In this document: positions 10,656-21,482 of the stretch, in pieces | Position numbering within the stretch: position 1 is the first letter of the stretch | Layout: every line of letters starts with the position of its first letter | Assembly (NCBI GenBank): GCA_030704615.1 | Contig: CM060731.1 | Coordinates: 92,422,756-92,486,755, forward strand | Reading direction: 5' to 3' | Source of the DNA: Takakia lepidozioides | Lineage: Eukaryota > Streptophyta > Takakiopsida > Takakiales > Takakiaceae | DNA length: 64,000 nucleotides | Translations under genes and position numbers: made by a program | Notes under the pieces: model-generated | Databases searched by the model: none | What the model saw: the letters and a program-made list of their open reading frames with translations, nothing else | Told to the model about the DNA's origin: nothing

Positions 10656-11438
10656 ATGCAAGTCTCCATATCCAGAGGCAAGGTCCGCACTCCGGCTCCG
10701 ACCTTCACTGGTTTGTTCACGCCTTACGGGCAAGCCGAGGCAAAGAACCACAAATTTTGGTTCTGCCCTGACGATTGTGGTAGGTGCGTGCGTGGGACTG
10801 TGCGACCATCGGTTGTCATGAAGCCTCCTCCACCAAGCGTTTGGCCTGTGAAGGTGGGGACACATCTCACAACTCACGAGATTGCCATGCTGGAGGAGGT
10901 AGGCTTCTCCCTTCAGCGAGCCCCCTCTGTACATGCAGGTGCTTCTACTTCAGCAAGTTCTGGAGGGCCACCACCGAACGCTGATGCATGGCCAACAAAA
11001 CAAAATGGGAAGCTGGTTCGTCGTTTCCCTCCGACTGCCGAGCATTTCGACAAGGTGGAATCCGCTCACATGCTTCAAGGTCGTGTTACAGGCACTACGG
11101 AAGTTCCACATCCCGGGTATGGACGAATCTACACTATGATGACCTCCACATCCGCTATGCACAACCGGTTGTACGACATCGCAGTTTCAAATTTCCCCAA
11201 CTGCACCTGTCCAGATTTTGTTGGCATGCTTACAACAAGTTTGGGAAAGACAGGCAAATTTATACCCTGCAAGCATCTGTATTTTATCTTCTTGAACAGA
11301 ATGGTATGTGATCCCAAACGCGACATCTTCATTCACCAGGCGACCATGAGTTTCAACGAGGTGAAAACACCTATGCAGCGGGATGAAGCTGCAATGTGTT
11401 TTGTCATGCCCAAAAAGATTATTTGGTTGCATGTTTGA
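10656..11438 (+). pseudogene. Transposase C-terminal segment with SWIM zinc finger
   Basis: 260 codons. It begins with a Cys-rich block (FWFCPDDCGRCVRG), then a linker, VPHPGYGRIYTMM, and a SWIM finger: CTCPDF ... CKHLYFIF. It ends with FIHQATMSFNEV and a diverged tail. Two other fragments of this segment occur in the window (1983-2402 plus, 30105-30216 minus), so the family was active in this genome. The first Met is not necessarily a start. This should be a continuation of the upstream coding region. Confidence 0.65.
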
Positions 11439-11715
11439 AATCTGGTAAATTGCAGGCTGGTCCTTCAAGGTGCTTGTAGGAGCACATAGCATCATCTTCA
11501 CTTTGGTCATCTGCAAATTCCATTACTGGATTTCACAAGAGTTGAAACTTGAACTTGATGTCACGTCATATATTTGATGCCAATGCAGCCTCCAATTATG
11601 TTGTGCAATGTGTGCCCTTTCTTTCTTATGTGTAGTCGTTCGAAAATAAATGGGATGGATGCAAATGCTTTCTCAAGTCGTTCCTGCATTTTGATTCTGG
11701 TGTTTTGCATGAATG
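11439..11715. other. No gene recognised
   Basis: Unremarkable AT-rich sequence downstream of the SWIM segment. It may be 3' flank of the transposon. Confidence 0.4.
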
Positions 11716-12105
11716 AATGCCATGGCTATAGGCCCCTCGGCTATAGGTGCTACATGTTTCTGATGACATGGCATTTGGCAAGTTGTCCAGATGCCACGTT
11801 ATTCTGACGACTGCCACGTCAGCCGGATACTGACACGTCAGCAGGCCCATGCCACGTCAGCCTCATGCTCACGCCACGTCAACGCGACCCCCGCTCACGC
11901 CACATCAGTTGGTGTGAGCCTGCGCTCACGCCACATCACCCGCGTGAGCGTACGCTCTCACGCTCACGCTCACGCGGAAGTCACGCCTTCCCGGGGGGGG
12001 GGGGGGGGGGCTCCGATGCGAGGCGTGCCATCTCATCAGTGTTGCCAATGAGGGGCTTCGGTAGTGTGCCTTCAATCGCGGGATGATCGGAAAGTAATGC
12101 ATTTT
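11716..12105. repeat. TATAGG / CACGTCA repeat (same family as 41705, 55900 and 57296)
   Basis: Opens with two CTATAGG motifs (11726-11750), then a block dense in GCCACGTCA, TGACGTGGC-like and CTCACGCC words up to 11985, then a run of about 20 G at 11994-12011. The same words in the same order recur at 41705-41884, 47800-47918 (inverted), 55880-56060 and 57296-57457, so this is a dispersed repeat family. Confidence 0.75.
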
Positions 12106-12369
12106 CTAGGATGAAATACCCCACGTCCCCCACATGTAATCATCCTGTTAGCACACATAATACAACACCCTTATATCTTTCCCTTTATGCAGCCGAGTCT
12201 CCCTCATTAGGAAAAAAATGGTCAAAACCGAACGTCGCTAATATTTTACTCCTTCCAAAGCCACAATTAGATCTTGCATGAGTACTACTCTCTAAACCCT
12301 AAACTTTGTGGAATACACTTTACATGCATTGAGAAGATTAAAGAAAATAATTTCCATGCGGGTGGGAAT
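12106..12369. other. No gene recognised
   Basis: AT-rich sequence with one TCTAAACCCTAAAC word. Nothing assignable. Confidence 0.4.
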
Positions 12370-13860
12370 GGCGCTTATACCTTGCGTGGTACTTTTTCCC
12401 CTTGGACATCATCCCGATATCGGTCTCTCTTGCACTTTGGATACTTGGTGAGACGCGAATCATCTCCGTAGTATAGGGTTTCATCACATGGACATGCATG
12501 AAAAATCTTATAGCCCATCCCCATAGAGTCCAAGACTTCGCGCGCCTCTTTCCGCGACTATCTTGGGTTTCAAGTGTGATCTTTGTTTCGGCCCAATATC
12601 ATAGATAAGTTTATGTTTCCCCTTTTTGCCCTGGTTTTCAGTCTGGTTGTGCTCAATTTGTTGGTCTTTGTGATGCCTGTGTGGTATCCTCTTGTAGAAT
12701 CTGCAAAGACCGTCTTTCCTTCCCTCTATATGTCTAATAAGCATCTTGGTGGCTGTGGGTTGGTTTTGGCAGGTCAGATGTCTTCGCTGTTTAACTGCCT
12801 GATAGTCTTGGCACACTCCAGGTCTATCATTCCCACTCTCATCTCACAGCTATCCTTCCTGACATGTATGTCACTCCATCTCTCACTCACTGTATTGTCT
12901 TCTTTCTTGCTGTCTTTATCTTTCCAGGTGTCATGCAGGTCTGGGTTTTTGGTCATTTCCATCTGGTTTGTAAGACCTTCCATGTTAAGAGCCGGTTTTT
13001 ACTCCCTCTTTGAACCTTGACATCCAACCTGGTTATGTTCAAGTTGTACATCACTGCAAGATAGGTGTGGGTTTTTTGGGCAGTTTACACTAACTATGCA
13101 CTCTTCCCTCGTCCTAATTTCAGTGACGGTGCTGGTGTCCATGGGCTGGTCTTGGCAGGCCTGCAGTCTCTCACTATTCTCTTGACAGATAGATTCATGA
13201 ACTCATGTGTTTGTGGTTGTGGTGTACATGCAGTGGGCATGGAGTTACTGCACATTCGTGACCTGGGAACCGTCTTGACAATAATTTATAACAAGGCTGA
13301 TGTAAGGCTGTTTGTCATGGCTAGTGAGCCAAAGCAGGAAATTTAACGATTATGATGGCAACATGTATGTTATGTTCGCCAGCAAGGATATAGTCCGTAG
13401 TTCGCATTATGGCAAACATCCCAACATTACTTATGCCAAATCGAATTTGAAGATTGAGCAAAAGTAAGGTTGTTGAAAGTCGACTCACTTTCGCCCCTTC
13501 GTACAAGGGAGTTCTCACCTCCCTCTCCATGTCATTTGAGGGGGCCATTTCAGGATCATTGATTGGTCGGGTTTCAGGGGGCAGTAGCCGCAAGTTACGC
13601 CGGCTTCGGCCGGAGTCTTCTCTCTCTCTCTCTCTCTCTCTGGCCGGGTTTCCTCTCCATGGGATGCATCAGCGCCCACATGATGCATTAAGAGATCCTC
13701 CATGGCTTGCACATCCTCCTGGTTAATTCCATCCTCATTGTTGTTGTCACTGTCACTGTCATCGTCATCATCGTTCGGTACCGTGGGGGTGGCATCTCGC
13801 CCACGGCTCCCACCTGATGTACTTGGGTTGTTTTCGGATGGCATGATGGGCCAATCATAG
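12370..13860 (-). pseudogene. CACTA (En/Spm) TNP2-like transposase remnant
   Basis: Read leftward, 13844 starts an acidic N-terminal piece (MPSENNPSTSGGSRG, then DDDDDSDSDNNNEDG and AMEDLLMHHVGAD). Near 12565-12390 the minus strand encodes KEAREVLDSMGMGYKIFH, then ACPCDETLYYGDD and KYPKCKRDRYRDD. This matches the TNP2-type block in which a short ...MGM.Y..IHACP...LY segment precedes a CP.C..SRY zinc-like motif. The stretch between (12575-13000) has only short frames and the catalytic domain is absent. It is a decayed fragment. A CT microsatellite lies at 13619-13641. Confidence 0.6.
12978..13514. other. Interior of the TNP2-like remnant; no assignable coding
   Basis: Short open frames only. 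No domain recognised on either strand. Possibly introns or deleted interior of the element. Confidence 0.35.
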
Positions 13861-13984
13861 CTCCATGAAAGCCCACTTTGCTATTTTTCTCCAATTTCCA
13901 ACGACCCTTGAAAGCACTTGAAATTCCAGATCTCCCACACCGCTAGTCCTTAAATCATGAGACCAAGCCGGTGCACCCCTCCTC

Positions 13985-16900
13985 ACCGAGGGCTTTCCAA
14001 CGACACTAAGCACCTGCGATGGGGCCCCACGGTTTGGGAGATCTCAACGACGCTACAAAACAAAACAAAACAAACATCTCGCTTCATATATTGACTAGGG
14101 TAGCCTGTGCCGTTGGCCCAAGTGTCCAATGTCATCTAAGTCCAAGTGCAATCCTCTCTACATGTATCCAAGTGCGTCTCCTATGTCGAGGCCCAAATGC
14201 AACCTAGGATAGCCTGTACCTTTGGCCCATGTATGAAGAATTGAAAATCTAAGACCAAGTGCAATTTCCTACGTATCCAATGCGTCTTCTATGTTGAGGC
14301 GCAAGTGCGATCTCTAACTGGGTAGCTTGTGTCGTTGGCCCAAGTGTCTAGTGTCATCTAAGCCCAAGTGCAATCTCCTACGTATCCAAGCGTCTCCTAT
14401 GTCGAGGCCCAAGTGCGACCTCTAGCTGGGTAGCCTGTGTCGTTGGCCCATGTGTGAAGAATTGAAATCTAAGACCAAGTGTTATTTCCTATGTATCTAG
14501 TGCGTCTCCTATGTCGAGGCCCATCTAAGCCCAAGTGCAATCTTCTATGTATCCATGTGCATCTTCCATGTACAGGCCCAAGTGTCCACTGTTATCTAAG
14601 CTCAAGTTCAATCTCCTATGTATCCAACTGTGTCTCCTATGTACCCAAGGACATCTCCCATGTCCATCTCCCATGTCGAGGCCCATCTGAGCCTAGTGTG
14701 CAATCTCCTATGTATCCAAGTACGTCACCCATGTCAAGGCCCGATTAGTTTATTTCCGAGTAGTAATATATCCAATCATTATTGATATATCTCCCATCTC
14801 TAGGGTAGCCTGTGCCGTTGGCCCAAGTGTCCAGGTCATGTAAGCCCAAGTGCAATCTCATATGCATTCAAGTGCGTCTCCTATGTCTAGGCCCAAGTAT
14901 GACCTCTAGGGTAGCTTGTGCCGTTGGCCCAAGTGTCCAATGTCATCTAAGTCATCCAAGTCTAATCATTTTTTTCCACGGAATCTACGACCTGATTTGA
15001 ACCGGAAATCTTTCCCTTGATATCTCTCATGTCGAGGCTCCAATCATTGTCCCAGGAATGCCCACTTTGCTATTTTCACGAATTTTCGGCAACCAAAAGT
15101 AGCCTGTGCCGTTGGTCCAAGTTTCCCAATCCAAGTGCAATCCGACCCTAAAGTTTGGGAGATCTAGGGTAGCCTACATGCCATTGGCCCATATGTGAGG
15201 AAAGGAAATCAAGTGCAATCTCCTATGTATCCAAGTGCTTTTCCCATGTAGAGGCCCAAGTGTGACCTCCAGTGTCCACTGTCATCTAAGTCCAAGAGCA
15301 ATCCCCTATTGTGTATCCAAAGACCTATAGTTTGGGAGATCTTCATGTCATTGCCTACTTTGCTATTTTTGTAATGTCCCCTGTTGAGGCTTCATCATAT
15401 ATTGATATATCCACTTTGCTATTTTTCGCGAATTTCCAGCGACCAAAAGCACTTGTAATTCCAAATCTCCCACGTGAAGGGCCAATCTGCTCTAGAAAAG
15501 CCCACTTTGCTATTTTTTGTGAGTTTCCAGCGACCCAAAGTACTTGGAATTCCACATCTCCCACACCACTGGTCCAAAAATCATGAGACCAAGCCGATGC
15601 ACCCCTCCTCACCGAGGGCTTTCCAACGGCACCAAGCACCAGCGCTGGGGCCCCGCGGTTTGGGAGATCTCAACGACGCTACAAAACAAAACAAAACAAA
15701 ACAAAACAAACAAACAAACAAACAAACGTCTCGCTTCAAATATTGACTAGGGTAGCATGTGCCGTTGGCCCAGTGTCAAGTGTCATCTAAGCCCAAGTGC
15801 AATCTCCTATGTATGCAAGTGCGTCTCCTATGTCGAGGCCCAAGTGCGACCTCTAGGGTAGCCTCTGCCGTTGGCCCAAGGGTCCAATGTCATCTAAGTC
15901 CAAATGCATTTTTTTTCCACAGAGCCTACGACCAGATTTGAACTGGAGACCTTTCCCTTGATATCTCTCCCATCGAGGCTCCGACCATTGTCCCAGGAAT
16001 GCCCACTTTGCCATTTTTGCTATTTTTTGTGAATTTCCAGCGACCAAAAGTACTTGGAATTCCACATCTCCCTCACCGTTCGTCCAAAAATCATGAGACC
16101 AAGCCGGTGCACCCCTCCTCCTCGAGGGCTTTCCAACGGCACCAAGCACCTGCGTTGGGGCCCCGCGGTTGGGGAGATCTCAACGACGCTACAAAACAAA
16201 ACAAAACAAAACAAACGTCTCGATTCATATATACTAAGGTAGCCTGTGCCATTGGCCCAATTGTCCAGTGTCATCTAAGCCCAAGTGTAAGATCTTATAT
16301 GTATCCCAGTGCGTCTCCTGTGTCGAGGCCCAAGTGCGACTTCTAGGGTAGCTTGTACCTTTGGCCCATGTGTGAAGAATTGAAAGCTAAGATCAAGTGC
16401 AATTTCCTATGTATCCCAGTGCATCTCCTAAGTCCTCCTAATTCGAGGCCCAAGTGCAACTCTAGTGTAGCCTATGCCGTTGGCCCATGTGTGTAGAATT
16501 GAATTCTAAAATCAAGTGCAATTTCCTATGTATCCAAGTGCGTCTCCTATGTCGAGGCCCAAATGCAACCTCTAGGGTAGCCTGTGCCGTTGGCCCAAGT
16601 GTCCAATGTCATCTAAGTCATCTAAGTCTAATGACTTAGCCATATCTAATCATTTTTTTTTCCACATAGCCTATGACCAGATTTGAACCGGAGACCTCTC
16701 CCTTGTTGTCTCTCCCGTCAAGGCTCCAACCATTCTCCAAAGAATGCCCACTTTGCTATTTTTCCCGAATTTCCAACGGCCCAATGTCATCTAAGTTTTT
16801 CTTTCCACAGAGCCTACGACCAGATTTGAACCGGAGACCTTTCCCTTGATATCTCTCCCGTTGAGGCTCCAACCATTGTCCCAGGAATGCCCACTTTGCC

Positions 16901-19600
16901 ATTTTTGCTATTTTTTGTGAATTTCCAGCGACCAAAAGCACTTGGAATTCCACATCTCCCTCACCGCTTGTCCAAAAATCATGAGGCCAAGCCGGTGCAC
17001 CCCTTCTCCCAGGAATGCCCACTTTGCTATTTTTCCCGAATTACCAACGGCCCAATGTCATCTAAGTAAGTTTTTTCTCCACAGAGCCTACGACCAGATT
17101 TGAACCGGAGACCTTTCCCTTGATATCTCTCCCGTCGAGGCTCCAACCATTGTCCCAAGAATGCCCACTTTGCCAATTTTGCTATTTTTTGTGAATTTTC
17201 AGCGACCAAAAGCACTTGGAGTTCCACATCTCCCTCACCGCTTGTCCAAAAATCATGAGACCAAGCCGGTGCACCCCTCCTCATCAAGGGCTTTCCAATG
17301 GCACCAAGCACCCGTGCTGGGGCCCGCGGTTTGGGAGATCTCAACGACGCTACAAAACAACGTCTAGCTTCATATATACTAGGGTAGCCTGTGCCGTTGG
17401 CCCAAGTCTCCAGTGTCATCTAAGCCCAAGTGCAATCTTCTATGTATCCAAGTGCATCTTCCATGTAAAGGCCCAAGTGTCCACTGTCATCTATGCCCAA
17501 GTCCAATCTCCTATGTCGAGGCCCAAGTGCAACCTCTAGGGTAGCTGGTGCCGTTGGCCCAAGTGTCCACTGTCATCTAAGCCCAAGTGTAATCTTCTAT
17601 TCATGTATCCAAGTGCATCTCCCATGTAGAGCCCCAATTGTCCACTGTAATCTAAGCCAAAGTCTAATCTCCTATGTATCCAAGTGCGTCTCCTATGTCG
17701 AGGCCCAAGTTCAACCTCTAGGCCCTAGGGTAGCCTGTGTCGGTGGCCCAAGTGTCCAATGTCGTCAAAATCCAAGTGCATCAATATATGAAGCAAGCCA
17801 TATCTAATCATTTTTTTTCCACAGAGCCTACGACCAGATTTGAACCGGAGACCTTTCCCTTGATATCTCTCCCGTCGAGGCTCCCAACCATTGTCCCAGG
17901 AATGCCCACTTTGCCATTTTTGCTATTTTTTGTGAATTTCCAGCGACCAAAAGTACTTGGAATTCCACATCTCCCACACCGCAGTCCAAACTTCATGAGA
18001 CCAAGCCCGTGCACCCCTCCTCGTCGAGGGCTTTCCAACGGTACCAAGCACCAGCGCCGGGGCCTCGCGGTTTGGGACATCTCAACGTGACAAAACAAAA
18101 CAAAACAAAACAAATGTCTTGCTTCATAGATTGATACTAGGGTAGCCTGTGCCGTTGGCTCAAGTGTCCAGTGTCATCTAAGTCCAAGTGCAATCCCCTA
18201 TGTATCAAAGTGCGTCTCCTATGTCGAGGCGCAGATGCAACCTCTAGGGTAGCCTGTGCCGTTGGCCCAATTGTCCAGTGTCATCTAAGTCCAAGTGCAA
18301 TCCCCCATGTATCTAGAGACCCTCCTGTTTGGGAGATCTAGGCCTAGGGTAGCCTGCGCCATTGGCCCATGGGTTAAGAATGAAATCTAAGTCCAAGTGC
18401 AATCCCCTATGTATTCAAGTAGCGTCTCCTATGTCAAGGCCCATGTGTGAAGAATTGAAATCTAAGCCCAAGTGCAATTTCTTATGTATCCAAAGTGGGT
18501 CTCCTATGTCGAGGCCCACGTGCAATCCTCTATTCAAGTATATAGGGTAACCTGTGCCGTTGGCCCAAGTGTCCAATGTCATCTAAGTCCAAGTGCATCA
18601 ATATATGAAGCAAGCCAATATCTAATCAATTTTTTTCCACAGAGCCTACGACCAGATTTCAACCGGAGACCTTTCCCTTGATATTTCTCCTGTCGAGGCT
18701 CCCACCATTGTCCAAGGAATGCCCACTTTGCAATTTTCCGTGAATTTCCAGCAACCCAAAGTAGTTGAAATTCCCCACACTGCGGGACCAAAAATCATGA
18801 GACCAAGCCCGTGCACCCCTCCTCCTTGAGGGCTTTCCAACCAAGCACCAGGGTTGGGCCCCGTGGTTTGGGACATCTCAACGTGACAGAACAAACAAAA
18901 CAAAACAAACATCTAAGTCCAAGTGCAATCCCCTATGTATCTAGAGACCCTCCTATTTGGGAGATCTAGGCCTAGGGTAGCCTGCACCATTGGCCCATGT
19001 GTTAAGAATTGAAATCTAAGTCCAAGTGAAATCCCCTATGTATTCAAGGCCCATGTGTGAAGAATTGAAATCTAAGCCCAAGTGCAATTTCTTGTGTATC
19101 CAAGTGGGTCTCCTATATCGAGGCCCAAGTGCGACCTCTAGTATAGCCTATGTCGTTGGCCCATGTGTGTAGAATAGAAATCTAAGCCCAAGTGCAATCT
19201 TGTATTCATGTATCCAAGTGCATCTCCCGTGTATAGGCCCAAGTGTCCAGTGTCATCTAAGTCCAAGTGCAATCCCATATCTAATCATTTTTTTTTCCGG
19301 AGAGCCTACGACCAGATTTGAACCGGAGACATTTCCCTTGATATCTCTCCCGTCGAGGCTCCAACCATTGTCCCAGGAATGCCCACTTTGCCATTTTTGC
19401 TATTTTTTGTGAATTTTCAGCGACCAAAAGTACTTGGAATTCCGTATCTCCCACACTGCAGGTCCAAAAATCATGAGACCAAGCCGGTGCGCCCCTCCTC
19501 CTTGAGGGCTTTCCAATGGTACCAAGCACTAGCGTTGGGGCCTCGCAGTTTGGGACATCTCAACGTGACAAAACAAACAAACAAACAAACATACAAAGAA
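13985..19600. repeat. Degenerate tandem array of about 5.6 kb, two interleaved modules
   Basis: Module A is about 90-110 bp and is built from words such as GGGTAGCCTGTGCCGTTGG, CCCAAGTGTCCA, TGTCATCTAAG, AAGTGCAATCTCCTATG and GTCTCCTATGTCGAGGC. It is repeated dozens of times with many deletions. Module B is about 300-350 bp, present roughly eight times. It runs from an A/T-rich start through CCAGATTTGAACCGGAGACC, GAATGCCCACTTTGC, AGCGACCAAAAG and CATGAGACCAAGCC to GGGAGATCTCAACGACGCT, and then often ends in (CAAAA)n or (CAAA)n. Module B starts lie near 14970, 15910, 16655, 16800, 17075, 17815, 18635 and 19295. Open frames inside are repeat translations. No gene is seen. Confidence 0.85.
17815..18112 (-). 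repeat. Representative module B with tRNA-like B-box and A-box-like words
   Basis: On the minus strand this copy contains TGGCAAAGTGG (about 17910), which fits the Pol III A-box consensus, and 58 bp later GGTTCAAATC (about 17840), which fits the B box. The other end carries the CAAAA tract (18092-18112 on plus). This resembles a SINE with a tRNA-derived head. However, the tract is upstream of the boxes when read on the minus strand, so the polarity is not that of a standard SINE. Other copies keep the B-box word. Confidence 0.5.
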
Positions 19601-20259
19601 ACAAACAAATCGTCTTAATTCATATATTGCTATATATTACCGGAACAGGGATTGTAACCCTGATTGATTTTATTATAAATTATTGGAAGGGGAAAAAAAT
19701 TAAAACCCCATTTACGCCATAAGGCACACATCGTATTTAGTGTATCACGATCCAACCATCTCCTTTTGGAGATTAAGTCCACAAGACAAAAAAACCCGTG
19801 TCCCTACTAAAGACACTTACACTGTGACCAGTGTTCCCCGAGCCGAAACAACTCCGAACGGAGATAAAGTCCAATAGACCAAAGAACCATGCACACTGCC
19901 CAAGACCTGATACAGAAGAGACACTTAACCTATTTGCTGTTGGTGTTTTGAAGACCATCGAGGATGACACAGAGGAGAGAGGTGATTGAAGTAATCAAGT
20001 CATTGACCACTGTGGATCAAAGAGAACTCCCTATCTATAGTGTAGTTTGGAAGCTGTTGTGGAGGGCTTTTGATGCTTCCAGTTGACCTTCCTTTCAAAT
20101 TCCGGGGAAAGAGTGGAGTGGTGCACGGAGATCTCGCCAAGCCTGTGGGGGGAGCTCATTCCAGTTGCACTGGTCTTGCGTAGGGCTGCTGCATATGAGG
20201 ATCTGTCTGCCCCAGGTGTGTTGAAAGTTCATGTGGATCGCTGCTGCATTGATAGGGTC
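19601..20259. other. No gene recognised
   Basis: Transition from the tandem array to the LINE remnant. It contains an AT-rich stretch (19620-19700) and non-repetitive sequence. The plus-strand frame at 20083-20475 overlaps the LINE on the other strand and looks like its shadow. Confidence 0.4.
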
Positions 20260-21482
20260 TCATTGAATGTCTGCACAAAGTTTGCCCCAGGTTTTCCTCC
20301 CCTCAGTTTGCAAATCAATGAAGATCGAGGCAAGGAGGCAGGAAATCATTGCAGTTTGACCACTAAACGTGTTTTTACAACGTATTTTCCACAGGTGCCA
20401 CATTGCAGAAGCTCTGAGTGTTTTGAATATCGGGCAGTTGAGGGCTCTATTCTTAGAGATAGGGTCATAGTTTAGCAGTAGATCTGTGTGAGAGAGATCT
20501 CTGTAATTCCAGCATCTGTAAAACGATTTAACAGAGGGCCATATCTTAGCCGGAACTTGACATGTCAGTAGACAATGTTCTAAGGTTTCCAGGACCGCCA
20601 TTGAGCAACAAGCACACATCACTGCTCCCTGGAACTGAAGCCATTCACCCACTTTGAGAACCCTATTGACTATTTGCCATAGGAAGGTTGCAATCTTTGA
20701 TGGACGAGTTTTAATCCAGACAGAACCCCAGATCGTAGTTCTCGTCTCGGAAGTTGTACAGGCCCCATCTAGATTCCCATTTTTTGCACATAGGCTGGGT
20801 TACTGACAGGGCTCTATAGCCTTTTTTTGTAGTGTATGCAAAGAGTGGTTCTGCTTAGTTTTTGAATTTCCAGGACCATTCCAGGGGGTCAATCTCCATT
20901 TCTGCCCGGGGCTTGCCGAGAATCCATACAAATGAGTTGGTTGCCAACCAAGCCCTAGGAGTGGTAAAAGTGGGTGGAGGCTGGGGATTCATGGCTTTGT
21001 CTAGGGCTGTCCAGCAGCAAATTCTCACTGGAGTAAGAGCCATAGTTGGTATGCTTACGGGTTCTGGAGAGGTAAGTGAGAGTCTAAGTGAAGTGGTATT
21101 GATGGTGAAGGTGTAAACCGATATATCGTTCGTGGTGATGTCATCTACAAACATAATAGTAAGTTGGTTTTGAAGTACAACGAGGGCCCAAGACTTGAGT
21201 TGGTTTCGGAGGGCTAGAGGAAAGGGTAGAGAGCCATTGTGCCGGGATAGATTGAATGATCTGTTGATGGCATTTGGAGGCTCGTGCAACTCCGACATCT
21301 TGAGCTACAGATTCCTGAGTTCGGAGAGTGTTCCCTATCCATAAGTTATGTATCTGTCTGATGCCCAGACAGTCCCATTTGGACCATCTTTTAGCCTGGT
21401 TTTTCTGGGAAGGGGACAGAGGGGTATTGTTTAAGAATGCTGATCTTATGCTAATCATATATTGATTATCTTCCAAAATCAT
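20260..21482 (-). pseudogene. LINE ORF2 C-terminal remnant (zf-RVT)
   Basis: Reading leftward from 21482, three overlapping frames give protein typical of the region after reverse transcriptase in plant L1-type LINEs. Clear landmarks lie between 20760 and 20260: RPSKIATFLWQIVNRVL, then CACCSMAVLETLEHCLLTC (a zf-RVT C..C...H...C finger), then ASAMWHLWKIRCKNTF. Upstream pieces (21482-20855) contain RQIHNLWIGNTL and WALVVLQNQLTIMFVDD. Frame changes near 21200 and 20800 show decay. The catalytic RT domain is not present. Confidence 0.65.

Larger units (their letters stand above)
7888..11438 (+). mobile_element. Degenerate MULE-like transposase region
   Basis: In order along one strand: an N-terminal zinc-binding region with FHNHP (8020-8958), a DDE-type catalytic region (9047-9910), a helical region after a probable intron, and a C-terminal SWIM finger (10656-11438). 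This order (zinc-binding fold, DDE, SWIM) is that of MULE/Mutator-type transposases. It carries at least two in-frame stops (TAG at 7942-7944; a TGA near 9790) and frameshifts near 8955, 9396, 9630 and 10535, so it is inactive as read. Terminal inverted repeats and target duplication were not found, so element limits are unknown. Confidence 0.7.

Noticed and set aside
14970-15010. tRNA gene at CAGATTTGAACCGG-type words
   Set aside because: Only the B-box and part of a T-arm are recognisable. No anticodon arm or acceptor stem can be folded, and the word recurs in each array unit.
13985-19600. Many 60-130 codon frames in the tandem array
   Set aside because: The same peptides recur in every unit and in both strands, so they are repeat translations.
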